The notes beneath the pieces were generated by a model, which ran no database searches, was not told where the DNA came from, and saw only the letters and a list, made by a program, of their open reading frames with translations. From contig DASYUM010000130.1 of NCBI GenBank assembly GCA_036001225.1, positions 1 to 54,434 on the forward strand: a stretch of DNA of 54,434 bases. Reading direction: 5' to 3'. Origin of the DNA: DASYUM01 sp036001225 (GTDB lineage: Bacteria; Methylomirabilota; Methylomirabilia; Rokubacteriales; DASRDR01). The position numbers and the translations under genes are program-made. Positions 25,162 through 33,809 of the stretch are shown in pieces (within the stretch, counting starts at the first letter, position 1; each line of letters opens with the position of its first letter).

Positions 25162-27251
25162 GCTCGCCGCTCGTGGCGCACGAGCGTGAGACCGATCTGC
25201 CCGGTCCACGCCTCGGGCCCCAGTGCCACCGGCCACCGCACGGTCACCTCCACGCCCTGCCACACGCGCTCGAGACCGGCCTCGGAGAGCGACACCGTGT
25301 AGACGGGGCCCCAGGTGACGGCGGCCCGCGGGCGCCACTCGAGCCGCGCGGTCAGCCCGAGCCAGTCGTCCACGAGCTCGAGCCTCGCCCCCTCGCGCTC
25401 GCCGGCCTCCTCCAGCGACCCGGCGGCGCCCTCCTCGGTCCGGGCGTAGCGGCCGCCGGCCGGTCCGGTCAGCGTGAGGTTCCAGCGCACCGCAAACGCC
25501 GCCGCCAACAGCCGCGAGGCCCGCAGCGCGTAGCCGACGCCGAGGGCGTCGGCGCCGGCCCGGACCTCCAGCGTCTTGGTCAGCCCGACCTCGGCGTCCG
25601 GGAGCCAGCCCGCGGTCTGGAGCTCCACCACGACCCCGTCACCCCGGGTGGCCACGGCCGCGCCGTACCGCCGACCGGCGAAGGCGATCCAGGCCCGGTC
25701 CAGGTCCGCGGGAACCGACGCGTCCGGCGCCAGCAGGTAGTCCTGGAGGCTGGCCCGCCGGTGGGCGTCGTAGGTGAGGAGCCGTCCGAGCCCCGGCTCC
25801 TTCACCAGCCAGCGGTCATGGATCGTCCGCACCTGGGCCTCCCCGTCATGGGTCGGCTCGGCCTCGGCGAGGCGCAAGTGCGCGCTCTCGGGCCGGCGGG
25901 TCAGGACGTCGGCCAGGTCGAAGGCGAGCGGTCGATAGGCCAGCTCGGTGACGGTGCCCCCGGCCGCGGGCCGGACCAGGAGGCTCAGCCGGTCCGAGCG
26001 GACGGCGATCTCGCTGGCCCCGTCGCCGTCGAAGTCGCCGGTCTCGTGCGCGACGCCACCGGCCGACTCGTGCCGATCCAGTGCCGCTTCGGCCGTGAGC
26101 AGCGCGCTCCGGATCGCCCGGCGGAGGTGCGGGAGGTACACCCCGCCGAAGATGCCGTGCCAGTAGGCGTCGTTGCATTGCCCCCGCCAGAGGGCGTCCC
26201 GGGCGGCCAGGAGCGCCGGGTCATCCGGGCACCGGGCCAGCGCGGCCGCCAGTCGGCGGCTGACCCGGAGCATCTTCCGGTAGTTGTCGTTCACTTCGGG
26301 ATAGCGCACGAGGAAGTTTCGCCAGAACCCGCCCCGCAGCAGCCGACCGGCGGCGGCACCGGCGACACCCTCGAGGGTGTTCCGCGTCCGCTCCAGCTCG
26401 GCCGCCGCCTCCGGCGGCAGCACCCACTCCGTCATCTCGCGGTAGCTCGTGGTCGGCAGGTAGACCCGCCCGGCCGGAGGCTCGCGGTCCAGATACTCGG
26501 CCGCCGTGGCCAGCTCGAGCCCCGGCAGTTGCTGGAGGCCGTCGAAGAACGCCTCCAGCCAGCCTTGCTCGTAGACGAGCTGGTGGGTGCCGGGCCAGAT
26601 CCCGAACTTTTCACCGTCGTCCACCATCGTCAGGGCGCCGCCGGCCGCCGCTCGCTCGCCGAGGAAGCCCAGTACCTCGGGCAGCGGTCGGAACGGGATC
26701 AGGTAGCGGAGCCGCTGGTTGATCGGGAACACGGCCAGGGGGTGCCCCTGCTCCTCGGTCAGGTAATAGCCGGACAGGCGCTCGGGGTCGAGGCCGGCCA
26801 TCGCGAAGTGGTGGTCGTCCACCAGGACGTATTCCACGCCCGCTTCGGCGAGCGGCCGGGCCAGGTGCGGCTCCCAGACCCGCTCGGCCAGCCACATCCC
26901 CCGCGGGCGCACCCCCAGCCGCTTGGCCAGCCGCTCGGTCAGCGCCCGGATCTGACCGACCTTGTCGTGGTCGGGGAGGAGCGGAAGGATCGGCTCGGTG
27001 AGCCCACCGGTCAGGGGCTCGATCTGGCCCCGGCCGGCCAGCTCGCCGAGGAGGTCGAGGAGATCGGGAGCGTGCGCCTCCCACCAGTCGAGGAGCAGCC
27101 CGGAGGTATGGACGAGGGTGCGGACCGCGGGGAAGCGGCGGAGGGTGTGGAAGAACGGGCGGTAGGCGCGAGCCACGGCCTCCGCGATGACCTCGTCGAA
27201 GTTGCCGAGCGGCTGGTGGTTGTGAACGCCGAAGATGAGGGTCAGGGCCAC
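25158..27251 (-). CDS. GH57 4-alpha-glucanotransferase / alpha-amylase
   Basis: 697 aa. Begins LIFGVHNHQPLGNFDEV, a GH57 hallmark. The catalytic nucleophile region is RGMWLAERVWEPHL (Glu123, the same number as in Thermococcus litoralis glucanotransferase) and the acid/base region is TMVDDGEKFGIWPGT (Asp at about 211). The C-terminal half is a beta-rich DUF1926-like domain, as in that enzyme. Likely acts on cytosolic maltodextrin or glycogen; no signal peptide. GTG start at 27251. A -10-like TACCAT ends 6 nt before the GTG and there is no Shine-Dalgarno, so the mRNA may be leaderless. Whether it is an amylase or a glucanotransferase cannot be decided here. Confidence 0.9.
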   Translation of the reverse strand: MALTLIFGVHNHQPLGNFDEVIAEAVARAYRPFFHTLRRFPAVRTLVHTSGLLLDWWEAHAPDLLDLLGELAGRGQIEPLTGGLTEPILPLLPDHDKVGQIRALTERLAKRLGVRPRGMWLAERVWEPHLARPLAEAGVEYVLVDDHHFAMAGLDPERLSGYYLTEEQGHPLAVFPINQRLRYLIPFRPLPEVLGFLGERAAAGGALTMVDDGEKFGIWPGTHQLVYEQGWLEAFFDGLQQLPGLELATAAEYLDREPPAGRVYLPTTSYREMTEWVLPPEAAAELERTRNTLEGVAGAAAGRLLRGGFWRNFLVRYPEVNDNYRKMLRVSRRLAAALARCPDDPALLAARDALWRGQCNDAYWHGIFGGVYLPHLRRAIRSALLTAEAALDRHESAGGVAHETGDFDGDGASEIAVRSDRLSLLVRPAAGGTVTELAYRPLAFDLADVLTRRPESAHLRLAEAEPTHDGEAQVRTIHDRWLVKEPGLGRLLTYDAHRRASLQDYLLAPDASVPADLDRAWIAFAGRRYGAAVATRGDGVVVELQTAGWLPDAEVGLTKTLEVRAGADALGVGYALRASRLLAAAFAVRWNLTLTGPAGGRYARTEEGAAGSLEEAGEREGARLELVDDWLGLTARLEWRPRAAVTWGPVYTVSLSEAGLERVWQGVEVTVRWPVALGPEAWTGQIGLTLVRHERRA

Positions 27252-27311
27252 GTCCCGATGGTATCAGAGAATCCGCTCCCCCTCCCGCGATGGAGAGCGG
27301 GCAGACCCCTG

Positions 27312-28214
27312 TCAGCCCTCGCGGTCGACGTCGCGGTGCGTCACCCCCACCGGAAAGCCCTGACCCTCGACGAACTCGCGGAGCTCCTCGACGAGCGCGA
27401 CCGAGCGGTGGCGGCCGCCGGTGCAGCCGACGGCGATCGTGAGGTGGGCCTTCCCTTCCCGCTGATAGCGGGGCAGCAGGTAGCCGAGCAGCTCGCGCAG
27501 GCGGGTCAGCAGCTCCCGGCCCTCGCCCTCGGCGAAGACGAACCGGCGCACGTCGGGCGCCCGGCCGTCGAGGGTCTTCAGCCCGTCCACGAAGAACGGA
27601 TTGGGGAGGAACCGGCAGTCGAGCACGAGGTCGGCGTCGTAGGGGATGCCGTACTTGTAGCCGAAGGAGACGAGGGCCACGTGGAGACCGAGCCGTGGCT
27701 CCTGCTCGCCGTAGAGCTCGACGAGCGTCTGCTTGAGCTGGTGGACCGTGATGTGCGTGGTGTCGATCACCTGATCGGCCAGCTCCCGCAGCTGGGCCAG
27801 CAGTTCCCGCTCGGCCCGGATCCCCTCCAGCAAGGTCGCGCTGAGGGGGTGGCGGCGGCGGGTCTCGTGGTAGCGTCGGACCAGGGTCTCCTCCGAGGCC
27901 TCCAGGAAGAGGACTTCGGTCGCATAGCCGCGGCTACGAAGCTGGGTCAGGACCTCGGCGATCGGCTTGAGGTACTCGCCGGCCCGGACGTCCACTCCGA
28001 GCGCGATCCGCCGGATGCGCCGGGTCGAGTGTACGCACAGCTCGGCGAAGGTGGGGATCAGCGTGGCGGGAAGGTTGTCCACGCAGTAGTAGCCCATGTC
28101 CTCGAAGCACTTGATGGCATAACTCTTCCCCGCCCCCGAGAGCCCGGTGATGATGATGAGACGGAGCCGGCCGGTCTCTTCCGGCCCCGGGGCGGACGGG
28201 GACTCACCGGCCAC
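27312..28214 (-). CDS. rapZ: RNase adaptor protein RapZ / nucleotide-binding YvcJ family
   Basis: 300 aa. N-terminal P-loop IIITGLSGAGKSYAIKCFEDMG (Walker A at about residues 24-31), the family string DNLPATLIPTF, and the C-terminal motif VGCTGGRHRSVALVEEL. In enterobacteria RapZ senses glucosamine-6-phosphate and guides RNase E to the GlmZ sRNA; in other phyla the role is less clear. I chose GTG 28214, which overlaps the end of hpf by 11 nt; the first about 17 residues are a variable extension. Its position after rpoN and hpf is the classic arrangement. Confidence 0.95.
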   Translation of the reverse strand: MAGESPSAPGPEETGRLRLIIITGLSGAGKSYAIKCFEDMGYYCVDNLPATLIPTFAELCVHSTRRIRRIALGVDVRAGEYLKPIAEVLTQLRSRGYATEVLFLEASEETLVRRYHETRRRHPLSATLLEGIRAERELLAQLRELADQVIDTTHITVHQLKQTLVELYGEQEPRLGLHVALVSFGYKYGIPYDADLVLDCRFLPNPFFVDGLKTLDGRAPDVRRFVFAEGEGRELLTRLRELLGYLLPRYQREGKAHLTIAVGCTGGRHRSVALVEELREFVEGQGFPVGVTHRDVDREG

Positions 28215-28743
28215 TGGCGCCGCTCGGCTGGACGAGTTCGAGCTGCCCGTCCGGCCGTCGCCGGAGGACGTTGACCACTCGGCTCTTCGCGTTGGTGAAG
28301 ACCAGGAAGCCGTCGGACCGGAGGCGCATCTGCTCGACCGCCTCGTCGACCGACATGGGCTTGATGTCGAGCCGACGGATGATGACGTCGCCAGCGGGGG
28401 GCGCCGCCTCCTCGACCGGGCCGACGTCGCGCAGCGGGCGGCGGGACAGTCGGGGTTTGCGCGCGCGGATCCGGTCCTTTCGGCGGCGGACTTGCTGCTC
28501 GAGGTGTTCGATGGCCAGGTCAACCGCCGCGTGAAAGTCGCCGGCCGCCGCCTCGGCGTGGAGCGTCGCTCCCTTGGCCGACAACGTCACCTCGGCCAGG
28601 TGGCGGTGGCGCTCCCGGCCCAGGACGACCCGGGTCTCGGTGATCTTGGGCAGGAACCGGGCGACTTTGCCCAGCTTGCTCTCGACCCGGCGCCGGATGG
28701 CCGGGGAGAGTCCGACGCCGTGGCCGCTGATGTGGATCTGCAT
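28204..28743 (-). CDS. hpf: Ribosome hibernation promoting factor, long form
   Basis: 179 aa. The N-terminal S30AE domain starts MQIHISGHGVGLSPAIRRRVESKL and is joined by a charged linker (RRRKDRIRARKPRLSRRP) to the S30AE C-terminal dimerisation domain (VIIRRLDIKPMSVDEAVEQMRLRSDGFLVFTNAKS). Long HPF dimerises ribosomes into 100S particles in stationary phase by itself. It lies 14 nt after rpoN and overlaps rapZ. Confidence 0.95.
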   Translation of the reverse strand: MQIHISGHGVGLSPAIRRRVESKLGKVARFLPKITETRVVLGRERHRHLAEVTLSAKGATLHAEAAAGDFHAAVDLAIEHLEQQVRRRKDRIRARKPRLSRRPLRDVGPVEEAAPPAGDVIIRRLDIKPMSVDEAVEQMRLRSDGFLVFTNAKSRVVNVLRRRPDGQLELVQPSGASGR

Positions 28744-28757
28744 CCGCGGCCTCCGGC

Positions 28758-30203
28758 CTACGCGCGTTTACGGGTGGCCAGCTTCCGTTGGTGGGACGGC
28801 AGGATGCCCAGCTCCTCGCGGTACTTGGCGACGGTGCGCCGAGCGATGGAGAGTCCCCGCTGCTTGAGGGTGCGGGTGATCTCCTGGTCCGACAGCGGCT
28901 TCTGCTGATTCTCCTGGGCCACCAGGTCCTGGATCATCTTCTTCACGCTGATCGACGAGACCATGTCGCCGCGGCCGGTGGCGATGCCGCTGTGGAAGAA
29001 GAACTTCAGCTCGAAGAGGCCCTGGGGCGTCTGCACGTACTTGTTGGTGGTGACGCGGCTGACGGTGGACTCGTGCATCCCGATGTCCTCGGCCACGTCG
29101 CGGAGGGAAAGCGGCCGCAGCTGGGGGAGCCCGTGTTCGAGGAACTCCTTCTGGAACTTCACGATCGAGTCGGTCACCCGGTAGAGCGTCCGCTGGCGCT
29201 GGTGCACGCTCTTGATCAGCCAGATCGCCGATCGTAGCCGGTCCTCGACATAGCGGCGGGCCTCGTCGCTCTGGCCCCGGACGAGCATGCTCCGGTAGTA
29301 GGGGTTGATCCGCAGCCGGGGGATGCCGTCGTCGTTGAGCACGATCGCGTAGCCGTCCTCGGTCTTGTGGACGTGGACGTCGGGCACCACGTAGCGGGTG
29401 TCGGAGGGGGCGAAGCGGCGGCCCGGCTTCGGCTCCAGGCCGGCGATCTCCTCGACGGCTTCCTGGATCCGGTCGGGGTCGCGCTTGAGCGCCCGCGCGA
29501 TCTCGGCGTACTTGCAGCGCTGGAACGCCTCGAATTGGCTCTCCAGGATCTCGACGGCCAGCGGGTCGGGCCCCTCCTGCTGGCGGAGCTGGATGAGGAG
29601 GCACTCCCGGAGGTCGCGGGCAGCCACCCCCGGCGGATCGAAGGTCTGGACGAGGGCGAGCGCGGCCTCGAAGGTGCCCAACGGCAGGCTCGTCTTCTCG
29701 GCCATCTCGGCCAGGGTGGCGCGCAGGTACCCGTCCTCGTCCAGGTTGCCGATGATCTCCTCGCCCGCCTTCTGCACCTCGGGCTCGGCCACCGACAGTC
29801 GGAGCTGATCGTAGAGGTGATCGGCCAGCGATGTCGTGGTGCCGACGAAGTTCTCGAAGCGCGTCTCCTCGTGCTCCTCCTGCTGGACGAGGGTTCGCTC
29901 CTCCGGCGGGCCGAACATGATCTCGGTGATGTCGAACGGCAGCTCGGGGGCCTCCACGGTTTCGGCGACCGCCGGGGCGTCGGGCGGCGTCACCTCGGCG
30001 GCCGGCTGGTCGGCCGGCGGCTCCGGGGCCGGGCCTTCCTCGGTGGGCGATTCCTCCAGCATCGGATTCTCGGTCAGCTCCTTCTGGAGGAGCTCCTGCA
30101 GCTCGATGGTGGAGAGCTGGAGGAGCTGGATCGCCTGCTGCAGCATCGGCGTCATGACCAGCCGCTGCGTCTGCCGGAGAGTGAGGCGAGCTTCCATGGC
30201 CAT
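28758..30203 (-). CDS. rpoN: RNA polymerase sigma-54 factor
   Basis: 481 aa. Region I: LRQTQRLVMTPMLQQAIQLLQLSTIELQELL, the Gln/Leu-rich activator-interacting segment. An acidic Pro/Glu/Ala-rich region II spans about residues 50-120. The core-binding and DNA-binding domains follow, including SLRDVAEDIGMHESTVSRVTTNKYVQTPQG (helix-turn-helix) and the RpoN box ARRTVAKYRE at about 455-464, which reads the -24 element. Needs ATP-using enhancer-binding activators; none is encoded in the window. TAGGAG 7 nt before ATG 30203 fixes the start. A candidate target promoter is at 15541-15555. Confidence 0.97.
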   Translation of the reverse strand: MAMEARLTLRQTQRLVMTPMLQQAIQLLQLSTIELQELLQKELTENPMLEESPTEEGPAPEPPADQPAAEVTPPDAPAVAETVEAPELPFDITEIMFGPPEERTLVQQEEHEETRFENFVGTTTSLADHLYDQLRLSVAEPEVQKAGEEIIGNLDEDGYLRATLAEMAEKTSLPLGTFEAALALVQTFDPPGVAARDLRECLLIQLRQQEGPDPLAVEILESQFEAFQRCKYAEIARALKRDPDRIQEAVEEIAGLEPKPGRRFAPSDTRYVVPDVHVHKTEDGYAIVLNDDGIPRLRINPYYRSMLVRGQSDEARRYVEDRLRSAIWLIKSVHQRQRTLYRVTDSIVKFQKEFLEHGLPQLRPLSLRDVAEDIGMHESTVSRVTTNKYVQTPQGLFELKFFFHSGIATGRGDMVSSISVKKMIQDLVAQENQQKPLSDQEITRTLKQRGLSIARRTVAKYREELGILPSHQRKLATRKRA

Positions 30204-30253
30204 GGCGCGTCTCCTACCCGCTCAGCGCGCGAGCCATTGCGTGCCCGAGCGCC

Positions 30254-30973
30254 TCAGAGCGAGAACTTCTCACCGAGGTAGATCTCCCGGGCCCGCTCGT
30301 TGGTCGCGAGCTCCTTGGAGGTGCCCGAGACGAGGATCTGGCCGCCGTAGAGGATGTACGACCGATCGGTGATGGACAGCGTCTCCCGGACGTTGTGATC
30401 GGTGATCAGGACCCCGATCCCCTTCTGCTTGAGCCGGGAGATGATCTCCTGGATGTCGGCGATGGCGATGGGATCGATGCCCGTGAAGGGCTCGTCGAGG
30501 AGCAGGTAGCTGGGGGAGGTGATGAGGGCCCGGGTGATCTCCAGCCGCCGGCGCTCCCCGCCGGAGAGGGTGTAGGCGCGCTGCTTGGCCAGGCCTTCCA
30601 GCTGAAGCTCGCGCAGGAGCGCGATCAGGCGCTCCTCCCGTTCCCGGGCCGACAGCTCCAGCGTCTCCAGGATCGCCAACAGGTTGTCCTCCACCGTCAG
30701 TTTCCGAAAGACCGACGACTCCTGAGGCAGATAGCCGATGCCTCGCCGGGAGCGCCGGTACATCGGCAAGTTCGTGATGTCGGTCCCGTCCAGCAGGATC
30801 CGTCCCTGGTCCGGCTGGAGCAAGCCGACCACCATGTAGAACGTCGTCGTCTTGCCGGCCCCGTTGGGGCCCAACAGGCCGACAACCTCGCCCGGGTTGA
30901 TGACCAGGCTCACGTCGTCCACCACTCGGCGCTGCCAGAAGCTCTTCTGGAGCCCCTCCGCCTCGAGGCCCAT
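30254..30973 (-). CDS. lptB: LPS export ABC transporter ATP-binding protein LptB
   Basis: 239 aa. Walker A LLGPNGAGKTTTFYMV, signature TLSGGERRRLEITRAL, Walker B LLLDEPFTGIDPIA, and the H-loop LITDHNVRETLSI. The Q-loop IGYLPQESSVFRKLTVEDN is typical of LptB. Powers extraction of LPS from the inner membrane with LptFG, which here is a single fused polypeptide encoded at 9842-12202. Sits in the usual lptC-lptA-lptB-rpoN order. Confidence 0.97.
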   Translation of the reverse strand: MGLEAEGLQKSFWQRRVVDDVSLVINPGEVVGLLGPNGAGKTTTFYMVVGLLQPDQGRILLDGTDITNLPMYRRSRRGIGYLPQESSVFRKLTVEDNLLAILETLELSAREREERLIALLRELQLEGLAKQRAYTLSGGERRRLEITRALITSPSYLLLDEPFTGIDPIAIADIQEIISRLKQKGIGVLITDHNVRETLSITDRSYILYGGQILVSGTSKELATNERAREIYLGEKFSL

Positions 30974-31004
30974 CAGCCCGCCGATCCGGCCGGGGCCGCC
31001 GCGC

Positions 31005-31640
31005 CTAGCCGCACGACGCCCGCTTCTCCTCCTTCTTGGCCGCCGGCGCGCCCGCCTCCGGCTTCGCCTCCTCGCGCTTCGGGTAGAACACCGACTTCAC
31101 CCGCTCCCGACTGCCGCCCTTGACCGTGCTCCGGTCCTCGGCGAGAAGGATCTCGATCTCCTCGCCCGTCACCACGTTCTCCTCCTGCCAGACCTTGGCG
31201 TCGCCGATCAGGAGGAGCCGCTGCTCGTCGTCGTAGTACTCGGCCCGACGGGCGGTGCCAGTCCGGCAGTCCTCGGTGACGATCTTCACGTTACCGGTGG
31301 AGACGATCCGCAGGACGCGCTCCCCCTTGTCGTCGAGGTAGACCTCCATGCGGTCGGCCGTCTGAGTCGAGTTGTCCTGCTTGGCGACCACGTTGCCGGT
31401 GAAGATGACCAGCCCTTCCCGCTTCATCGCTTCCATCCGGTCGGCGTCGATGACGATCGGCGAGTTGGAGCGCTGGCCGGGCTTCCGCTCGCCCTTGGCG
31501 GCCGGGACCGATTTGCTTTCGGGCGCCTTGGGCGCGGCCTTCGGCGGCGCCGACGGCTTCGGCTGGGCGACGGCCAGCGGGGCGGCGCTCAGGCCCAGGC
31601 CGAGGATGGTCGCGGCGATGATGAGCCGGCGTTGCGTCAT
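31005..31640 (-). CDS. lptA: LPS transport periplasmic protein LptA
   Basis: 211 aa. Signal peptide MTQRRLIIAATILGLGLSA with probable cleavage after AVA, then a Pro/Lys/Ala-rich tether of about 35 residues, then the OstA/LptA beta-jellyroll (SPIVIDADRMEAMKREGLVIFTGNVVAKQ...NVKIVTEDCRTGTARRAEYY). The C-terminal tail is Lys/Glu/Ala rich. Forms the periplasmic bridge between LptC and LptD. ATG at 31640 overlaps the lptC stop (ATGA) with GGAG upstream. Confidence 0.94.
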   Translation of the reverse strand: MTQRRLIIAATILGLGLSAAPLAVAQPKPSAPPKAAPKAPESKSVPAAKGERKPGQRSNSPIVIDADRMEAMKREGLVIFTGNVVAKQDNSTQTADRMEVYLDDKGERVLRIVSTGNVKIVTEDCRTGTARRAEYYDDEQRLLLIGDAKVWQEENVVTGEEIEILLAEDRSTVKGGSRERVKSVFYPKREEAKPEAGAPAAKKEEKRASCG

Positions 31641-32221
31641 ATGCCACTCCGGGGGAACAGGGCCAGGTTCGCGTTGGCGCGATCCTCGATGACGACCCGC
31701 ACCTTTTTCTGGAGGACCGCCTCCTGCTCCTGCATCCGGACATCGAGTCCGCGGCCGGTGATGGTCGTGCCCGGTCGCGTGATCGTGACCGCCTGGTCCG
31801 TGTGGAGGTACCGCTCCTTGTTCTGCCAGACCAGCTGGGGGGTGGTGATCCGGAGGCCATCGTTCGACGTCACCACCACGTTCCCCTGCACCTCGACGTC
31901 GCGCTTGTCGTTGTCGAGCGTGCCCTCGTCGGCGGTCACCGTCCACACCGCCTCCCGGGAGAAGACTCGGACCACGACCTTCCGCATGACCGTGCGCTGC
32001 TCCTTGTCGAAGACGTCGGCCTGGTCGGCGTCGAGCGTCCAGCGGAGGTTCCCCTCGAGCGTCTCGTTGATGTGAATCTCGCGGATGCGATAGTCGGCGC
32101 CCGGCGCCGGCGGGGGCGGGGCCGACACGCGGCGAGCGCGCGCCTTCCACGCCACCATCCCGCCCAGCCCGACCAGGAGGGCGACGAAGCACACCAGGGC
32201 GATCGTCGAAGCGCGCCGCAT
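31637..32221 (-). CDS. lptC: LPS export system protein LptC
   Basis: 194 aa. One N-terminal membrane helix (about 6-24) and then the LptC jellyroll domain: DYRIREIHINETLEGNLRWTLDADQADVFDKEQ, GTLDNDKRDVEVQGNVVV and GLRITTPQLVWQNKERYLHT. Passes LPS from LptFGB to LptA. First gene after a 98-nt gap with a lac-like promoter. No Shine-Dalgarno precedes ATG 32221, so the start is the least certain part. Confidence 0.92.
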   Translation of the reverse strand: MRRASTIALVCFVALLVGLGGMVAWKARARRVSAPPPPAPGADYRIREIHINETLEGNLRWTLDADQADVFDKEQRTVMRKVVVRVFSREAVWTVTADEGTLDNDKRDVEVQGNVVVTSNDGLRITTPQLVWQNKERYLHTDQAVTITRPGTTITGRGLDVRMQEQEAVLQKKVRVVIEDRANANLALFPRSGI

Positions 32222-32237
32222 GATGCTGACAAAGTTA

Positions 32238-32249
32238 CTTCAAATGAAG
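32238..32249. promoter_or_regulatory. Inverted repeat in the lptC leader
   Basis: CTTCA-AA-TGAAG, between the predicted transcription start and the lptC ATG, in the only A/T-rich patch of this region. Position suggests an operator or a small leader hairpin; no factor can be named. Confidence 0.3.
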
Positions 32250-32259
32250 ACCTGTTCGC

Positions 32260-32288
32260 ACGCTAGCATAAATCGTGCCGAGTGTAAA
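32260..32288 (-). promoter_or_regulatory. Candidate lptC operon promoter
   Basis: Minus strand TTTACA (32283-32288), 17 bp, then TGC-TAGCGT (32260-32265), an extended -10 of moderate quality. It would drive lptC-lptA-lptB-rpoN-hpf-rapZ with a leader of about 32 nt. Confidence 0.5.
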
Positions 32289-32319
32289 CGGCCCCCGCAA
32301 CGCCGGCCGGCCACCCGCT

Positions 32320-32844
32320 TCAGATCGGCCACCGGCCCCGGGCGCGCAGGAGGGCTTCGATCACCTCACGGACTGCGCCCCGCCCGCCGGGGGCGCGGCT
32401 CACCCAGTCCGCCGCGCGGCGAACCTCGGCGACGGCGTCGGCCGGAGCGATGGCCATGCCGACCCGACGCAGCAGCGGCAGGTCGGCCAGGTCGTCGCCC
32501 ATGCCGGCGACCTCGGCGTCGCGGCAGCCCAGCCGCGCGCGCAGGCTTTCGTAGACGGCCAGCTTGTCGGCGGCCGCCTGGTGGACCTCGGTGAGCCCCA
32601 GCTCGGCGCAGCGACGGGCGACCGCGTCCGACTTCCGCGAGGAGACGATGGCGATCGGGAGACCCGCCGCCACTGCCCGGGCCAGCGCCAGGCCGTCCCG
32701 GACATCGAAGCGCTTCCACTCCGCGCCGTCGGGACCGTAATAGAGGCCGCCGTCGGTGAGGACGCCGTCCACGTCGAGGACCAGGAGGCGGATCCGACGG
32801 AGGCGGGCCGTCGACGGCGCCCGGCCACGGGAGCGGGCCGCCAC
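32320..32844 (-). CDS. kdsC: 3-deoxy-D-manno-octulosonate 8-phosphate phosphatase
   Basis: 174 aa HAD-family enzyme of the small, capless, tetrameric type. Catalytic motif LLVLDVDGVLTDGGLYY (Asp24, Asp26), motif II IVSSRKSDAVARRC, Lys in ADKLAVYE and GMGDDLADLPLL. Releases Kdo from Kdo-8-phosphate. GTG start at 32844, 2 nt after the kdsD stop. With kdsA and kdsD upstream it forms a Kdo synthesis block next to lptCAB. Confidence 0.94.
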   Translation of the reverse strand: MAARSRGRAPSTARLRRIRLLVLDVDGVLTDGGLYYGPDGAEWKRFDVRDGLALARAVAAGLPIAIVSSRKSDAVARRCAELGLTEVHQAAADKLAVYESLRARLGCRDAEVAGMGDDLADLPLLRRVGMAIAPADAVAEVRRAADWVSRAPGGRGAVREVIEALLRARGRWPI

Positions 32845-32846
32845 GG

Positions 32847-33809
32847 CTAAGCGATCTTCGCGCGCAACAGGTCGTGCAGGTGGAGGATGCCGTCCGGCCG
32901 GCCGGCGTCATCGACGATGAGGAGCTGGGTGATCGCATGGCGCTCCATCAGCCCGAGCGCCGCCGCCGCCAGCTCCGTGCGCCCGACTGTCTTCGGGGAG
33001 CGCGTCATCACCGCGCTCACCACCGCCGGTAGCGCGCCTCTTCCCCGCTGGACGGCACGCCGCAAATCGCCGTCGGTCACGATCCCCACCACGACGCCGC
33101 CGGCGTCCACCACCGCGGTCGCCCCGAGCTGCTTGGCCGTCATCTCGCGCACGGCCGCGTCGAGGGTCGCGTCCTCGCCGACCACCGGGATCGCGGGCCC
33201 GCGGTGCATCAGCTCCTCGACCCGGGTGAGCCGTCGGCCGAGCGCGCCACCGGGATGGAGGCGGACGACGTCCTGGGGCTGGATCCCCCGCCGCACGAGG
33301 AGCGCCACCGCCAGCGCGTCGCCGAGCGCGGCGGCGGCGGTGGTCGAGGCGGTCGGCGTCAGGTTGAGCGGACAGGCCTCTTCGCGGACCGAGACGTCGA
33401 GCACGACGTCGCCGTGCTGGGCCAGACGGGAGCCCGGGTCGCCGGTCAGGACGACGAGCGGCACGCCGAGCCGCTTGATCGCCGGGAGCAACGCCAGCAG
33501 CTCGTCGGTCTCGCCGCTGTTGGAGAGCGCGATCACCACGTCGCCGCGGACCAGCATCCCGAGGTCGCCGTGGGCGCCGTCGGCCGGATGGAGGAAGAGG
33601 GCGGGCGTCCCGGTGGCGGCGAGCGTCGCCGCGAGCTTCTTGCCGACCAGTCCCGACTTGCCCATCCCGGTCACCACCACCCGCCCGCGGCAGGCCCCCA
33701 GCAGCTCGACCGCCCGCACGAACCGCGCGTCCAGCCGTTCGCCGAGCGCGCGGACCGCCTCCGCTTCGATGTCGAGGACGCGGCGGGCCGCCTTCAGGAC
33801 TTCGTCCAT
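32847..33809 (-). CDS. kdsD: D-arabinose 5-phosphate isomerase
   Basis: 320 aa. N-terminal SIS domain (VVVTGMGKSGLVGKKLAATLAATGTPALFLHPADGAHGDLGML and ALSNSGETDELL) and a C-terminal CBS pair (RVEELMHRGPAIPVVGEDATL... and VVSAVMTRSPKTVGRTELAAAALGLMERHAITQLLIVDD). Converts ribulose-5-phosphate to arabinose-5-phosphate for Kdo. ATG 33809 overlaps the kdsA stop by one base. Confidence 0.96.
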   Translation of the reverse strand: MDEVLKAARRVLDIEAEAVRALGERLDARFVRAVELLGACRGRVVVTGMGKSGLVGKKLAATLAATGTPALFLHPADGAHGDLGMLVRGDVVIALSNSGETDELLALLPAIKRLGVPLVVLTGDPGSRLAQHGDVVLDVSVREEACPLNLTPTASTTAAAALGDALAVALLVRRGIQPQDVVRLHPGGALGRRLTRVEELMHRGPAIPVVGEDATLDAAVREMTAKQLGATAVVDAGGVVVGIVTDGDLRRAVQRGRGALPAVVSAVMTRSPKTVGRTELAAAALGLMERHAITQLLIVDDAGRPDGILHLHDLLRAKIA

